Source: Barthelona sp. PAP020 (Eukaryota > Metamonada: BaSk clade). From it: DNA of 26,744 nucleotides. Shown here one piece after another: positions 15,271 through 23,636 of this stretch. The notes beneath the pieces are model-generated. The model searched no databases. It was not told the DNA's origin and worked only from the letters and a program-made list of their open reading frames with translations. The stretch covers positions 1-26,744 of the forward strand of contig JARQWU010000133.1 in assembly GCA_040182905.1 (NCBI GenBank), given 5' to 3'. Positions within the stretch are counted from its first letter, which is position 1; each line of letters begins with the position of its first letter. The position numbers and the translations under genes are program-made.

Positions 15271-17271
15271 ATGAGTTTATTAGCTAGACAATTATTACTT
15301 CAATATTATAAGGATGATGACAATTCTGAGAAACTGAATTTAGATTCTGGTGAATTTGATATTGATATTTATTTGAAAGATATTTATAAGAGAGCAAGTT
15401 TATCGAATTTATTAAAATTAGATCAAAGAATTGATGAAGAAATTGGAGAAATAAAATTATCTTTGAAACAATTGTTATATGAGAATTATGGACAATTCTT
15501 TGAAGCTGCTGAAACAATAAAATCTATTGAAAAGAATTCTAAAACAATTGTAAGTCAAACGCAAAAATTAGATGAAAAAATTAATGATTTAACTTCATGT
15601 AAGAAAGAGACTTTTTCTAAAATCATTGAGATAAACAATGAATTGAATAGAACTAAAAAACAAAATGATTTTTTGAAGAAATTAAATTTTTTGTTTGAAT
15701 TACCTAAATATCTGGAAAAATGTTTAGCTTTAAATGCATCTAAACAGGCAATATATTATTTTAGTCGGAGTTATCGATTATTGAATGAAAAACAAAGCAT
15801 TATTCACTATTTTGAAGATGTTTTAATTGAGGCAAAGGAAGTGATGGAAAGAATTTGTTTGAATATTGTAAATAATATGAAGAAAGCTAAATATGTTGGT
15901 CAAGTGTGTGAAAATATGGGGTATTTGATTGAAATTGGATATGAATATGAAAATAGTTGGAAAGTTTTTCAGGAATGTATTAATAATTTGCTTGAACCAA
16001 TGTTTCATAATATCAATAAAGAATCATTAGAATCCACTGTTCTTGCGGTCTATTTAGATTTATTGATTGAAATTTCAAAGATTGATTCAAATGCTGTTGT
16101 GTTAAATTCTATATGTATATTTGATTATTTAATACCTAAAGATTGGAATTGGACAATAAAGTTTAATGAATTTTCTGTTTCAATATTAATACCTATTTTT
16201 GACAGATTATTAGAAATTGGAAAAAAACAAAGAACAACAGATTCTTTATTTAATTATATAATGGATATTATATTGGTTTTTGATGGTTTTATTTGCAATG
16301 TAAAAAAAGAATTTGAAAATAAAGAAAAATATCATTTTCTTTATGAAAGTATTGAAAATTTTATCAAAGATATTCATGAAATGGTAAAAGAATTGATTTT
16401 GCAGCAGACCAAGGAATTATTGCTTGAATCAATTCAAGAATACAATCATTCTGAGATTTTTATCCTTTTAAAATCAGTTTTTGATTTTAATTTTGAGCAA
16501 TATAACACATATGTTTATAAATTTGATAAACAAATTCTAGCAGGAATATTTATTTATATTATTAATTCTTATGTGTTTGAACAATTGGAAAATAATGTAA
16601 ATTTTAAAAGTTTAAACTTTTTCAATCTTTTTGTCAAAGAAAATTTAAAAGAAATTCATTCTTATTACAATGAAAATTTTCAACCCAAATTATCATATCA
16701 ATATTTTCAAAACATTTTCTTTCAGCAAAAAAATGATCTTTTGATGAAATTTTACAAAAAAAAATTTTTTGAAGGAAAAAACTATTTACAAAAATTTTAT
16801 TCTTCTTCCAATTGTTCTTTAAATGTTTCTCCCAATTTAAAAGATCTGATTAAAAATTTTGAACACTTTCAAACTTTTAAAATCCAAAATAATGACGACG
16901 TTGTCGAAAATAATTTGGAATTTCAATCGTCTTTTTCTATTTCTATCCCTATTCTTTCTGTTAACGATTTATTGGCTAAAATTTTTGAAAAGAAGAGATT
17001 AATCATTGAGGATATTTCTCAAGCAATCATTTTTTCTTTATTAGCTGATATTTATGTCAATTCTTTATGTTTCTCTTTCAACAGTCAAGAATTTTCTGTA
17101 TTTTTATTGAATCTTCATTATTTAAGAAAACAACTTTGTAAATTCATTGATATTGGAAACCAAAAGTTATTCAATGATACCATTAATGATATAATTATCA
17201 CAGCCGCTGAGCAAGCAAATAAAAACAATCTTATTTCATCTGAACAGTTGAATGTTCTTGTTGAACAATAA
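15271..17271 (+). CDS. VPS51: VPS51, GARP/EARP tethering complex subunit
   Basis: This 666-aa protein has the VPS51 N-terminal signature: 'FDIDIYLKDIYKRASLSNLL' (29-48; human [20 protein letters not shown]), 'LKQLLYENYGQFFEAAETIK' (65-84; human [20 protein letters not shown]), and further on 'LKKLNFLFELPKYLEKCLAL' (human [20 protein letters not shown]). VPS51 joins VPS52-54 in GARP, which tethers endosome-derived vesicles at the trans-Golgi network; with VPS50 it forms EARP on recycling endosomes. Helical coiled-coil is evident to about 125, with alpha-helical rods after it. It is full length compared with animal and plant VPS51 (human 782 aa) and far longer than the yeast protein. It is convergent with the eL8 gene, leaving 108 bp between stops. 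Confidence 0.9.
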   Translation: MSLLARQLLLQYYKDDDNSEKLNLDSGEFDIDIYLKDIYKRASLSNLLKLDQRIDEEIGEIKLSLKQLLYENYGQFFEAAETIKSIEKNSKTIVSQTQKLDEKINDLTSCKKETFSKIIEINNELNRTKKQNDFLKKLNFLFELPKYLEKCLALNASKQAIYYFSRSYRLLNEKQSIIHYFEDVLIEAKEVMERICLNIVNNMKKAKYVGQVCENMGYLIEIGYEYENSWKVFQECINNLLEPMFHNINKESLESTVLAVYLDLLIEISKIDSNAVVLNSICIFDYLIPKDWNWTIKFNEFSVSILIPIFDRLLEIGKKQRTTDSLFNYIMDIILVFDGFICNVKKEFENKEKYHFLYESIENFIKDIHEMVKELILQQTKELLLESIQEYNHSEIFILLKSVFDFNFEQYNTYVYKFDKQILAGIFIYIINSYVFEQLENNVNFKSLNFFNLFVKENLKEIHSYYNENFQPKLSYQYFQNIFFQQKNDLLMKFYKKKFFEGKNYLQKFYSSSNCSLNVSPNLKDLIKNFEHFQTFKIQNNDDVVENNLEFQSSFSISIPILSVNDLLAKIFEKKRLIIEDISQAIIFSLLADIYVNSLCFSFNSQEFSVFLLNLHYLRKQLCKFIDIGNQKLFNDTINDIIITAAEQANKNNLISSEQLNVLVEQ

Positions 17272-17379
17272 TGTCAATTACAATAAACACACATCTTTTA
17301 TTTTTCTTTTTAAAACAAAAAACATTTTCTACCATATTTATTTGTGAAAATTACCGATTAAAATCTATCAATAATAAAC

Positions 17380-18111
17380 TTAGATTGATTGCATAACCTT
17401 CATGTGACGTTCTCTGGCAGCTCTCATAGCTAATGAACGAGCAGACAAGATAGGTTCACCACGCTTGGTGGGAATGACAGCAAATTGTCCCTTGATAGAA
17501 TCAACGATAGTAGTGAAAGTAGGTTGATCTTCAGGAAGAATATCCATGAAAGCAACACAAGTGACATTCTTTTGACGAACCATTTGACCTAAAACAGATT
17601 TAGATTTAACAATAGCATAAGGAATACCACACTTGTGACATAAAGTAGGAAGATAGATAACGAGTTCAAGAGGAGCAACATCACGAGCAATAAGAACAAG
17701 TTTAGCCTTCTTTTGTTCAATAGCCTTGGTGACTTGGTTCATACCGAATTCCAAACAAGGTTTTCTTTCGGCAGAAACTTCAGTGGAGGCTTCAGCCATT
17801 TGACGAATTCTTTCCTTCTTTTCTTGATGAGATTCAGGACGATAATTCTTCATGGCCATACCATAAAGTTGACCCATAAGGTTCTTATTGAGAACATTGT
17901 TGAATTGATCAATTTGAGCAGGACGAACGAAACGTTGTTTCAAAACCTTACGCATTCTTTGAATACGAACATAACGAGGGAAACGAACAAAGTGAGTTAA
18001 ATCGCGCTTTTTAGCAACACCATATCCAACACCACGTTCGGGCTTGTGAACAGTATAACGGAAATCTTTGGCAGCTACTTTCTTAGTTGCAGTTGGTTGA
18101 GGACGAGCCAT
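17380..18111 (-). CDS. RPL7A: 60S ribosomal protein eL8 (L7a)
   Basis: This 243-aa protein is eL8, an L7Ae/L30e/S12e-fold protein that binds kink-turn rRNA in the large subunit. Visible landmarks: 'KKRDLTHFVRFPRYVRIQRM' (34-53; human [20 protein letters not shown]), 'YRPESHQEKKERI', the L7Ae core 'KKAKLVLIARDVAPLELVIYL' (human [21 protein letters not shown]), and 'GIPYAIVKSKSVLGQMV' (human GVPYCIIKGKARLGRLV). Codon use is richer in C- and G-ending codons than in neighbouring genes, as expected for a highly expressed gene. It is somewhat shorter at the N-terminus than human (266 aa). It is intron-free and head to head with uS7. Confidence 0.97.
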   Translation of the reverse strand: MARPQPTATKKVAAKDFRYTVHKPERGVGYGVAKKRDLTHFVRFPRYVRIQRMRKVLKQRFVRPAQIDQFNNVLNKNLMGQLYGMAMKNYRPESHQEKKERIRQMAEASTEVSAERKPCLEFGMNQVTKAIEQKKAKLVLIARDVAPLELVIYLPTLCHKCGIPYAIVKSKSVLGQMVRQKNVTCVAFMDILPEDQPTFTTIVDSIKGQFAVIPTKRGEPILSARSLAMRAARERHMKVMQSI

Positions 18112-18223
18112 ATTGGTAGAAAAGAATTTTTTCTTCGAAAAAAAGGAAGGAAAATTGGAGTTAAACTTTTGAAAAAAAAAAAATTTTTCTTTCTTCCTTC
18201 AATTTTTCATACAGAAAATCCCA
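18112..18223. promoter_or_regulatory. bidirectional promoter of ribosomal protein genes eL8 / uS7
   Basis: The 112-bp spacer holds near-mirror pyrimidine tracts facing each gene: toward uS7, CTTTCTTCCTTCAATTTTTC (about 18189-18208); toward eL8, on the minus strand, CCAATTTTCCTTCCTTTTTT (about 18138-18157). The shared TTCCTTC plus AATTTT blocks in inverted arrangement suggest a common core or 5' TOP-like element for co-expression of the two ribosomal proteins. The functional reading is inferred. Confidence 0.6.
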
Positions 18224-18879
18224 ATGAGTGCCCAAGAAATTAAACTCTTCAACAAATACCCATTTACTATGGATGAATTCACAGACAGAGATGAATCTGT
18301 TCAAGTATGTTTTATGTTTGATGATATGTTTTCATTTTGTTTTTCAATTTAGTATATTCTAATTGTTAGCGTTATATCCATGCTCATGGTGATGAAGCTG
18401 CTACCTTCCTTCCTCACACTGCTGGTCGTTATCAAAAGGTTCGTTTCCAAAAAGCCAAATGTCCTCTTGTCGAACGTATTACTAACTCTCTCATGATGCA
18501 CGGACGTAATAATGGTAAGAAAGTTATGGCTGTTCGTATTGTTCGTGATGCTTTAGAGATTATTGCCTTAACCACCGATAAGAACCCTATGACTATTGTT
18601 TGTCAAGCTGTTGAAAAAGCTGGTTCTCGTGAAGATGCTACTCGTGTTGGTTCCGCTGGTACTGTTCAACGTGAAGCTGTTGATGTTTCACCTCTTCGTC
18701 GTGTCAATCAAGCCATTTATTTGATCACTCAAGGTGCTCGTAAGGCTGCTTTCCGTAACATTAAATCTATCGCTGAATGTCTTGCTGAAGAATTAGTCAG
18801 TGCCGCCAGAGGATCTGCTTCTTCTTATGCCATCAAGCAAAAGGATTTGATTGAACGTGCCGCTGCTTCTAGCCGTTAA
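18224..18879 (+). CDS. RPS5: 40S ribosomal protein uS7 (S5), two exons
   Basis: Exon 1 (18224-18304, 27 codons, [12 protein letters not shown]...DESVQ) and exon 2 (18370-18879) join in phase 0 into a 196-aa protein (human RPS5 204 aa). uS7 sits in the small-subunit head at the mRNA exit and E site. Exon 2 begins [20 protein letters not shown] (human ends this stretch YLPHSAGRY) and runs through '[20 protein letters not shown]', '[20 protein letters not shown]' and '[17 protein letters not shown]' to the end. An ORF search alone finds only the part from 18493; the N-terminal third is recovered by splicing. Codon use is biased as in eL8. It is divergent from eL8, and the next gene begins 97 bp downstream on the same strand. 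Confidence 0.96.
18305..18369 (+). other. 65-nt spliceosomal intron in RPS5
   Basis: The donor is GTATGT immediately after codon 27 (CAA). The 3' end reads ATATTCTAATTGTTAG, with a branch-site-like TTCTAAT close to the acceptor, closely matching the end of the PFDN4 intron. The alternative acceptor 17 nt upstream (CAATTTAG) would shift the frame. A splice early in the coding region is common for ribosomal protein genes. Confidence 0.93.
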
Positions 18880-18976
18880 TCCCATATAATCATTATTCAC
18901 ATAAATCGGGCTTTCTGTCATGTTAAAGTTTTTTGTTTTGTTTTTTTTTTTAATTTAACATAATATTGTTGTTTTG

Positions 18977-21900
18977 ATGGATGCGTCGATATTTGACATT
19001 TGTAATTACCAAACAAGACATTCAAAACTTGATGCAATTGCATATTTTCAAACTCAACAATGGAACACTTCAAATTTGAAATTGATATTTAAATTATTAT
19101 CTTCGTTTATTGATACAAGCGGTAATGATAGTGAGATATATTTATCATGTTTTAGTTGTATAATTCAATTTTTTGAAAAATATAATGACATATATGTTTT
19201 AAGAATGTTTATGGAATCTACACTTTTATTAAAAAGTGTCAGCATACTAGAAGATCAAATGGATTTGATCAAAAGTAATCAAATTGAAGAAGAAGTGTTT
19301 GAATTATTGAGAGCAATTTTATTAATTTTTAAATGTTGTTTTGATTCTATCTATTATGAAACGTCTGGATTTAAAGATGTATTTAAGAGCTTAGATTGTA
19401 CTTTTTCTCTGTTAAATGTGATTGAAACGAATATTGTTAGTTTTGAATTGCGTCGTTTAGCTTTGGAATTGATTGTTAGTCGAGCATTTTCAATCAGTGT
19501 TGCTGTTGAATCCAAATCATTCATGAAATTAATGTCATCTTTTATTGTTTCAACAAATCCTGAAAAAGAGATTTTGTGTAACATTTTTTTGCAAGCACGA
19601 AATTTCAATCCTGCTTGTTTTTCTTCCAACTATTTCAAAGCTTTATTGAAAACAGACATCATTAAAAGATGCATTTCCATGATTCCAAAGAAGGAACCAA
19701 CTTCATTTTTATCATGGTGTTTAAGAGCTGATTTAAGATCTGGAGCAATTACTGAAGTAATTCCACCAAAAGAGTTTTATTTTCCTGTTGATCAAGAGGT
19801 TGATCTTTATAGTTTGAGACAGATGTTATTATATGAAGAATGCATTGATAAATTGGTGGAAGCCTTAATTTCTGGTGCAATCAAAGATAAATCTCATGTT
19901 TTAGAATTGTTGCATGCATTATCAATTCATTCTGATGGTGTTTGTGAAACAATATGGCATAAATTGAGAAAATTTTGGAAACAATTTTTACAAAATCAGA
20001 ATCAGACAGAGTTAGAGTTAGCATGGTATTTAAGTGTATTGTTACAGATATGTAAATCAAAAAAGGTAAGGGAAAAAGCAAGTTCTTTGCTTGAAACTTT
20101 AATTCATTTAAAAGATGTACCTTCTGAACTTTATAAATTGCTGTTAGAAAACATTGATGACACGAAGTTAAATTTTTTGACAAAAGAATTGGTTGAAACG
20201 AAAAAGGCATCTAAATTGGAGGCTTTTGAAGAATATTTCAAATTTTTGAAAACTTTGATTAAACAATACAGTGGAAACCTGGTAAAACCTCCATTTTTAC
20301 TATTTCAGAGATTAGCACAGATAGGAGAAGGTGTGATTGAATCTGTAAATTTGTTTTTAGATGATTATGGTTGTAATAAGCGAGGTCTACCTGATTTTGA
20401 GAACTTAATTAATGGGTTATTGCAAAAAGATTTGACTGAAGAAGAATTTGCCAAATTATTGGAGCAGTCTGATGACATTGAGAAGATGGTTATTGATGAA
20501 GCCACTCAAGAAGATATTGAAGAAGAAAATGATGAGACTGATTTATCTTCAAAACAAATAACGTTTGAAGAGAAAAACCAAATGATTGATGATGAGCGTA
20601 ATGAATGTTTGGCAAAATTAATAAGACTTGCTACTGCATGTGCTGGAAATTGCAAGATTATTCGTGATGAGTTGATTAAACTTGAACCTGAAATGAATTA
20701 TACAATAATGACTTTGTTTGCTGTAATTTCAAAGAATATTGAGATACCTTTCAGTGTTTTAAAAAAATTACAAGAGAACAGAGAAAAAAAATATGAATTG
20801 TCTTTCATCACATTTTTATTCAATGTTCAAAAATCCAATACTGATTTATCACCTATTTTGGATAATTATGAACCTTTGATTAAAATGATTGACAGATACC
20901 TGCTTACAGATCATGAATATACAACAATTGATTGTCAAATACAGATAATTTTACTTCAAATAATTGAAAAATTAAGGTTTGAGAATTTTGAAAAGTTAAA
21001 TCTCTTGATCAATACTCTGGTGTCTGACAAATTGTCATGTGAGCCATTAAGCATTCCCAAAACCATTTATTGTTTGAAAGGATATACCTTGTGCAATTTG
21101 ATCATTAATAATGGTCTAGCAGTATATAATGAAGACACTAATGTATTGCAATACATTATTAATTGTGTTTTATATGTTTTTGAAAATTTGGAAACAATTA
21201 AACTTTTGAATGTTTCCACAAATTTTGAAATAAAATTACCCAGCATTTTTTCAATGTTAAACACATATTGTTCGATTTTGGAAAATACTATTCCAAATGG
21301 AATAATTATTCAACAATTATTAACATGTATTTTTCAAGAAAATTTGAAAAGTTTGGAAATTTTGAAAGAAAAATTAAAGGGAAGATTGATTCATTATCCA
21401 CTGAATGAAATTTTGAAACCTTTTGTTCAATTGCTATTAAATTGGGCCAAGAATGATTACAAGACCAGAATCAAGTTCGTTAATTCTTCCATGAATGGCA
21501 CCACATTGATTGAAGCTTTAAATAACATTATTTCATCAATTAACCCTAGGACAGATGGATCAGATAAAATAACTATGGAAAATATTGATAAATTGATTGA
21601 TTTACTGAAAGATCCATGGAGCAATGAAACGGAATTAGCAAAGAGTAGAAAGATTGATAACATTTCAAGATTGTCAAGAACCAGCGTTACTTTAGATGGA
21701 ATTCAAGTTGTCAAGAACACAAAATCGTTCAGCAGAACACAAAACCAACCTACTCAATCACAACCAGCCGAAGATTTAGAAAATAGACCCTCAATTCAAC
21801 TGTTGGACACAATGACTAACGGGATCAGATTATTGCCAAACATGATTAAGTCTGAAGATCATATGCAATATCATCAAACTGAAAGAAAAATCAAAGAAAA

Positions 21901-22027
21901 GAAAATTGCATCAAATAAAGTAACTGATGCAGAAATTCTCGCTCAATCATTATCTAAATCTTTAAAATTGAAAAAAGATATGTATACCACAGAAAATTCC
22001 AACCGTCCCTCCGTAAAAATGTTGTAG
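18977..22027 (+). CDS. large alpha-helical protein of unknown function (HEAT/ARM-like)
   Basis: I do not recognise this 1016-aa protein. The body (about 1-870) is almost wholly leucine/isoleucine-rich amphipathic helices in HEAT/ARM-like style, interrupted by an acidic segment at about 496-525 (EEENDETDLSS and neighbours). There are no signal peptide, membrane spans or catalytic motifs. The tail from about 880 is polar and Ser/Asn/Gln-rich and carries three copies of a short motif: RTSVTLD (901), RPSIQLLD (937) and, at the extreme C-terminus, RPSVKML (1010). Such a scaffold-plus-tail layout suits an assembly or regulatory subunit. Virilizer-type helical scaffolds were considered, but the VIR_N domain is not visible. 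ATG 18977 is the first in frame; a T12 tract lies about 25 nt upstream. The TRM1 ATG follows the stop after only 37 bp. Confidence 0.85.
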   Translation: MDASIFDICNYQTRHSKLDAIAYFQTQQWNTSNLKLIFKLLSSFIDTSGNDSEIYLSCFSCIIQFFEKYNDIYVLRMFMESTLLLKSVSILEDQMDLIKSNQIEEEVFELLRAILLIFKCCFDSIYYETSGFKDVFKSLDCTFSLLNVIETNIVSFELRRLALELIVSRAFSISVAVESKSFMKLMSSFIVSTNPEKEILCNIFLQARNFNPACFSSNYFKALLKTDIIKRCISMIPKKEPTSFLSWCLRADLRSGAITEVIPPKEFYFPVDQEVDLYSLRQMLLYEECIDKLVEALISGAIKDKSHVLELLHALSIHSDGVCETIWHKLRKFWKQFLQNQNQTELELAWYLSVLLQICKSKKVREKASSLLETLIHLKDVPSELYKLLLENIDDTKLNFLTKELVETKKASKLEAFEEYFKFLKTLIKQYSGNLVKPPFLLFQRLAQIGEGVIESVNLFLDDYGCNKRGLPDFENLINGLLQKDLTEEEFAKLLEQSDDIEKMVIDEATQEDIEEENDETDLSSKQITFEEKNQMIDDERNECLAKLIRLATACAGNCKIIRDELIKLEPEMNYTIMTLFAVISKNIEIPFSVLKKLQENREKKYELSFITFLFNVQKSNTDLSPILDNYEPLIKMIDRYLLTDHEYTTIDCQIQIILLQIIEKLRFENFEKLNLLINTLVSDKLSCEPLSIPKTIYCLKGYTLCNLIINNGLAVYNEDTNVLQYIINCVLYVFENLETIKLLNVSTNFEIKLPSIFSMLNTYCSILENTIPNGIIIQQLLTCIFQENLKSLEILKEKLKGRLIHYPLNEILKPFVQLLLNWAKNDYKTRIKFVNSSMNGTTLIEALNNIISSINPRTDGSDKITMENIDKLIDLLKDPWSNETELAKSRKIDNISRLSRTSVTLDGIQVVKNTKSFSRTQNQPTQSQPAEDLENRPSIQLLDTMTNGIRLLPNMIKSEDHMQYHQTERKIKEKKIASNKVTDAEILAQSLSKSLKLKKDMYTTENSNRPSVKML

Positions 22028-22064
22028 TATTTGGGTTTTTTTTTTTAATTTGTTTTTCTATGAA

Positions 22065-23636
22065 ATGGAAACATTAACTTTACATGAAGGCAGTGTTTCA
22101 ATAAAAGTACCAAAGAGAGGTGCATTTTATAATGAACATATGCAGTTTAACAGAGAAATTAGTATGATTGTCATTCAAAATTATATTAATGACAGATTAG
22201 AAGCAGATCCATCTGTTGAACTCAATTTATTAGAAGCTTTATGTGCAACTGGATTGAGAAGTTTTCGTTATTCAAATGAATTACATGGATTGAAATCTAT
22301 TACATTGAATGATTTAGATCCTATCCCTATTTCTATTATTAATGAAACATTAAATAACAGTGATAGTTGTGATGAACCTAAAATTCCAATGAAAACAAAT
22401 AATGAAGATGCAAATTTAGTAATGTTAAACAATAAGGATAAATTTGATATTATTGATATTGATCCATATGGAACGGCTGCTCCGTTTTTTGATGCCGCTG
22501 TTCAAAGTGTAAAAGATAAAGGATTGTTATGTATCACTTCCACTGATTCAAAAGTGATGAAACATAGTCAAATAGAAACCTGTTATAGTCGATATCATGG
22601 AATTGCATCACATCAAAATGATAAACATGAATTTGCTTTGGGAATGTTGTTGCATGCTGTTTCTGAAAGTGCTTCTAGAATTAAAAGGTCAATAAAGGTA
22701 TTGATATCATTGTCAATGGAATATTATGTCCGAGTGTTTGTTCAAGTCTTTGATAATAAGATGCAAGCAAAATTTGCTTGTAATGATTCATCATTTATTT
22801 TCAGATGTGTTGATTGTGAAACGACAGTACCTGTACCTATGATGCATATTATCAAAAAATCAACACAATATAAATTTGTTTCGCCAAAATTATCTTTAAA
22901 TTGTATTGAATGTGAGTGTTGTGGGGGAAACATGAAAATGACGGGTCCTATATATAATAAAGCATATCAAGATTTTGAATTTGTTGAAAGGATGCATCAA
23001 TTTTTATCCAAAAATGAAAATGTGAACTTTTCTGAGCAAGCAACTGAATCTGGTATTATTACAGAAAAAATTAATACAGAAGAAAAGAAAAATGATTTGT
23101 TTGAACCTACAAATTGTATTTTTGTGAAAGATTTGAATATTGTTCGTGGAAAAGTTCTTTTATGTTTAAAAGAGGCTAAAACATTACTAATTGATGAAAA
23201 TGAAATCTGTAGAAATTGTTTATCTCGAGATTTATCTCAAATGACAAAATTTTTGAAAATTTCAAGTCCAAAAAAAATTGATCTAATAAATTTATTGAGC
23301 AGTGCAGGTTTTGTTTCCTCTCGTTTTCATGGTTCAATAAATTATATTAAAACCAATGCCCCTCAAAAGGTTTTATGGCGATGCTTGATCCAATTGAAAC
23401 AAATTGAAAAAATTGAAAATCCAAAAAAGAAATTCCATTTTTTAATCAACAAGATTATTGACGAAATCGAACCCATTGAAATTTGTTCAGATGATGAAAA
23501 AAATATGAAGTTTGAAAAAGTTGAACACAAAGTCACTTTTTTCCCCAAGACTCATGCTGCTCCAATGGCAATGAGCAATATACATTCAAGCTGTGTTCAA
23601 AGTAAAAAAGAACCTTTGAACAATGACAATAAATAA
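22065..23636 (+). CDS. TRM1: tRNA (guanine26-N2)-dimethyltransferase TRM1
   Basis: This 523-aa SAM-dependent enzyme makes m2,2G26 in tRNAs. The N-terminus 'FYNEHMQFNREISM' is the family's 'FYNP.Q.FNRDLS' equivalent. The SAM-binding loop is 'LEALCATGLRSFRYSNE' (56-72), the catalytic motif 'DIDPYGTAAPFFDAA' (131-145), and 'GLLCITSTD' follows (canonical Trm1 CVTCTD, here STD). 'ETCYSRYHGIA' and 'YYVRVFVQVF' are typical. A zinc site is suggested by Cys248/251 and Cys280/283/285/286. The late 'SSRFHGSINYIKTNAP' matches the family's 'SRTHF...IKTNAP'. Yeast Trm1 acts in both nucleus and mitochondrion; targeting here is not evident. The first in-frame ATG is 22065; an out-of-frame ATG at 22060 opens a 5-codon uORF that overlaps it. 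Confidence 0.94.
   Translation: METLTLHEGSVSIKVPKRGAFYNEHMQFNREISMIVIQNYINDRLEADPSVELNLLEALCATGLRSFRYSNELHGLKSITLNDLDPIPISIINETLNNSDSCDEPKIPMKTNNEDANLVMLNNKDKFDIIDIDPYGTAAPFFDAAVQSVKDKGLLCITSTDSKVMKHSQIETCYSRYHGIASHQNDKHEFALGMLLHAVSESASRIKRSIKVLISLSMEYYVRVFVQVFDNKMQAKFACNDSSFIFRCVDCETTVPVPMMHIIKKSTQYKFVSPKLSLNCIECECCGGNMKMTGPIYNKAYQDFEFVERMHQFLSKNENVNFSEQATESGIITEKINTEEKKNDLFEPTNCIFVKDLNIVRGKVLLCLKEAKTLLIDENEICRNCLSRDLSQMTKFLKISSPKKIDLINLLSSAGFVSSRFHGSINYIKTNAPQKVLWRCLIQLKQIEKIENPKKKFHFLINKIIDEIEPIEICSDDEKNMKFEKVEHKVTFFPKTHAAPMAMSNIHSSCVQSKKEPLNNDNK

Noticed and set aside
22050-22064. Five-residue N-terminal extension of TRM1
   Set aside because: It would start at TTG; the first ATG in frame is 22065 and fits the family's N-terminus.
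22028-22064. Spliced-leader trans-splicing to explain compact gene spacing
   Set aside because: No AG acceptor lies between the T tract and the TRM1 ATG, and no spliced-leader gene is visible.
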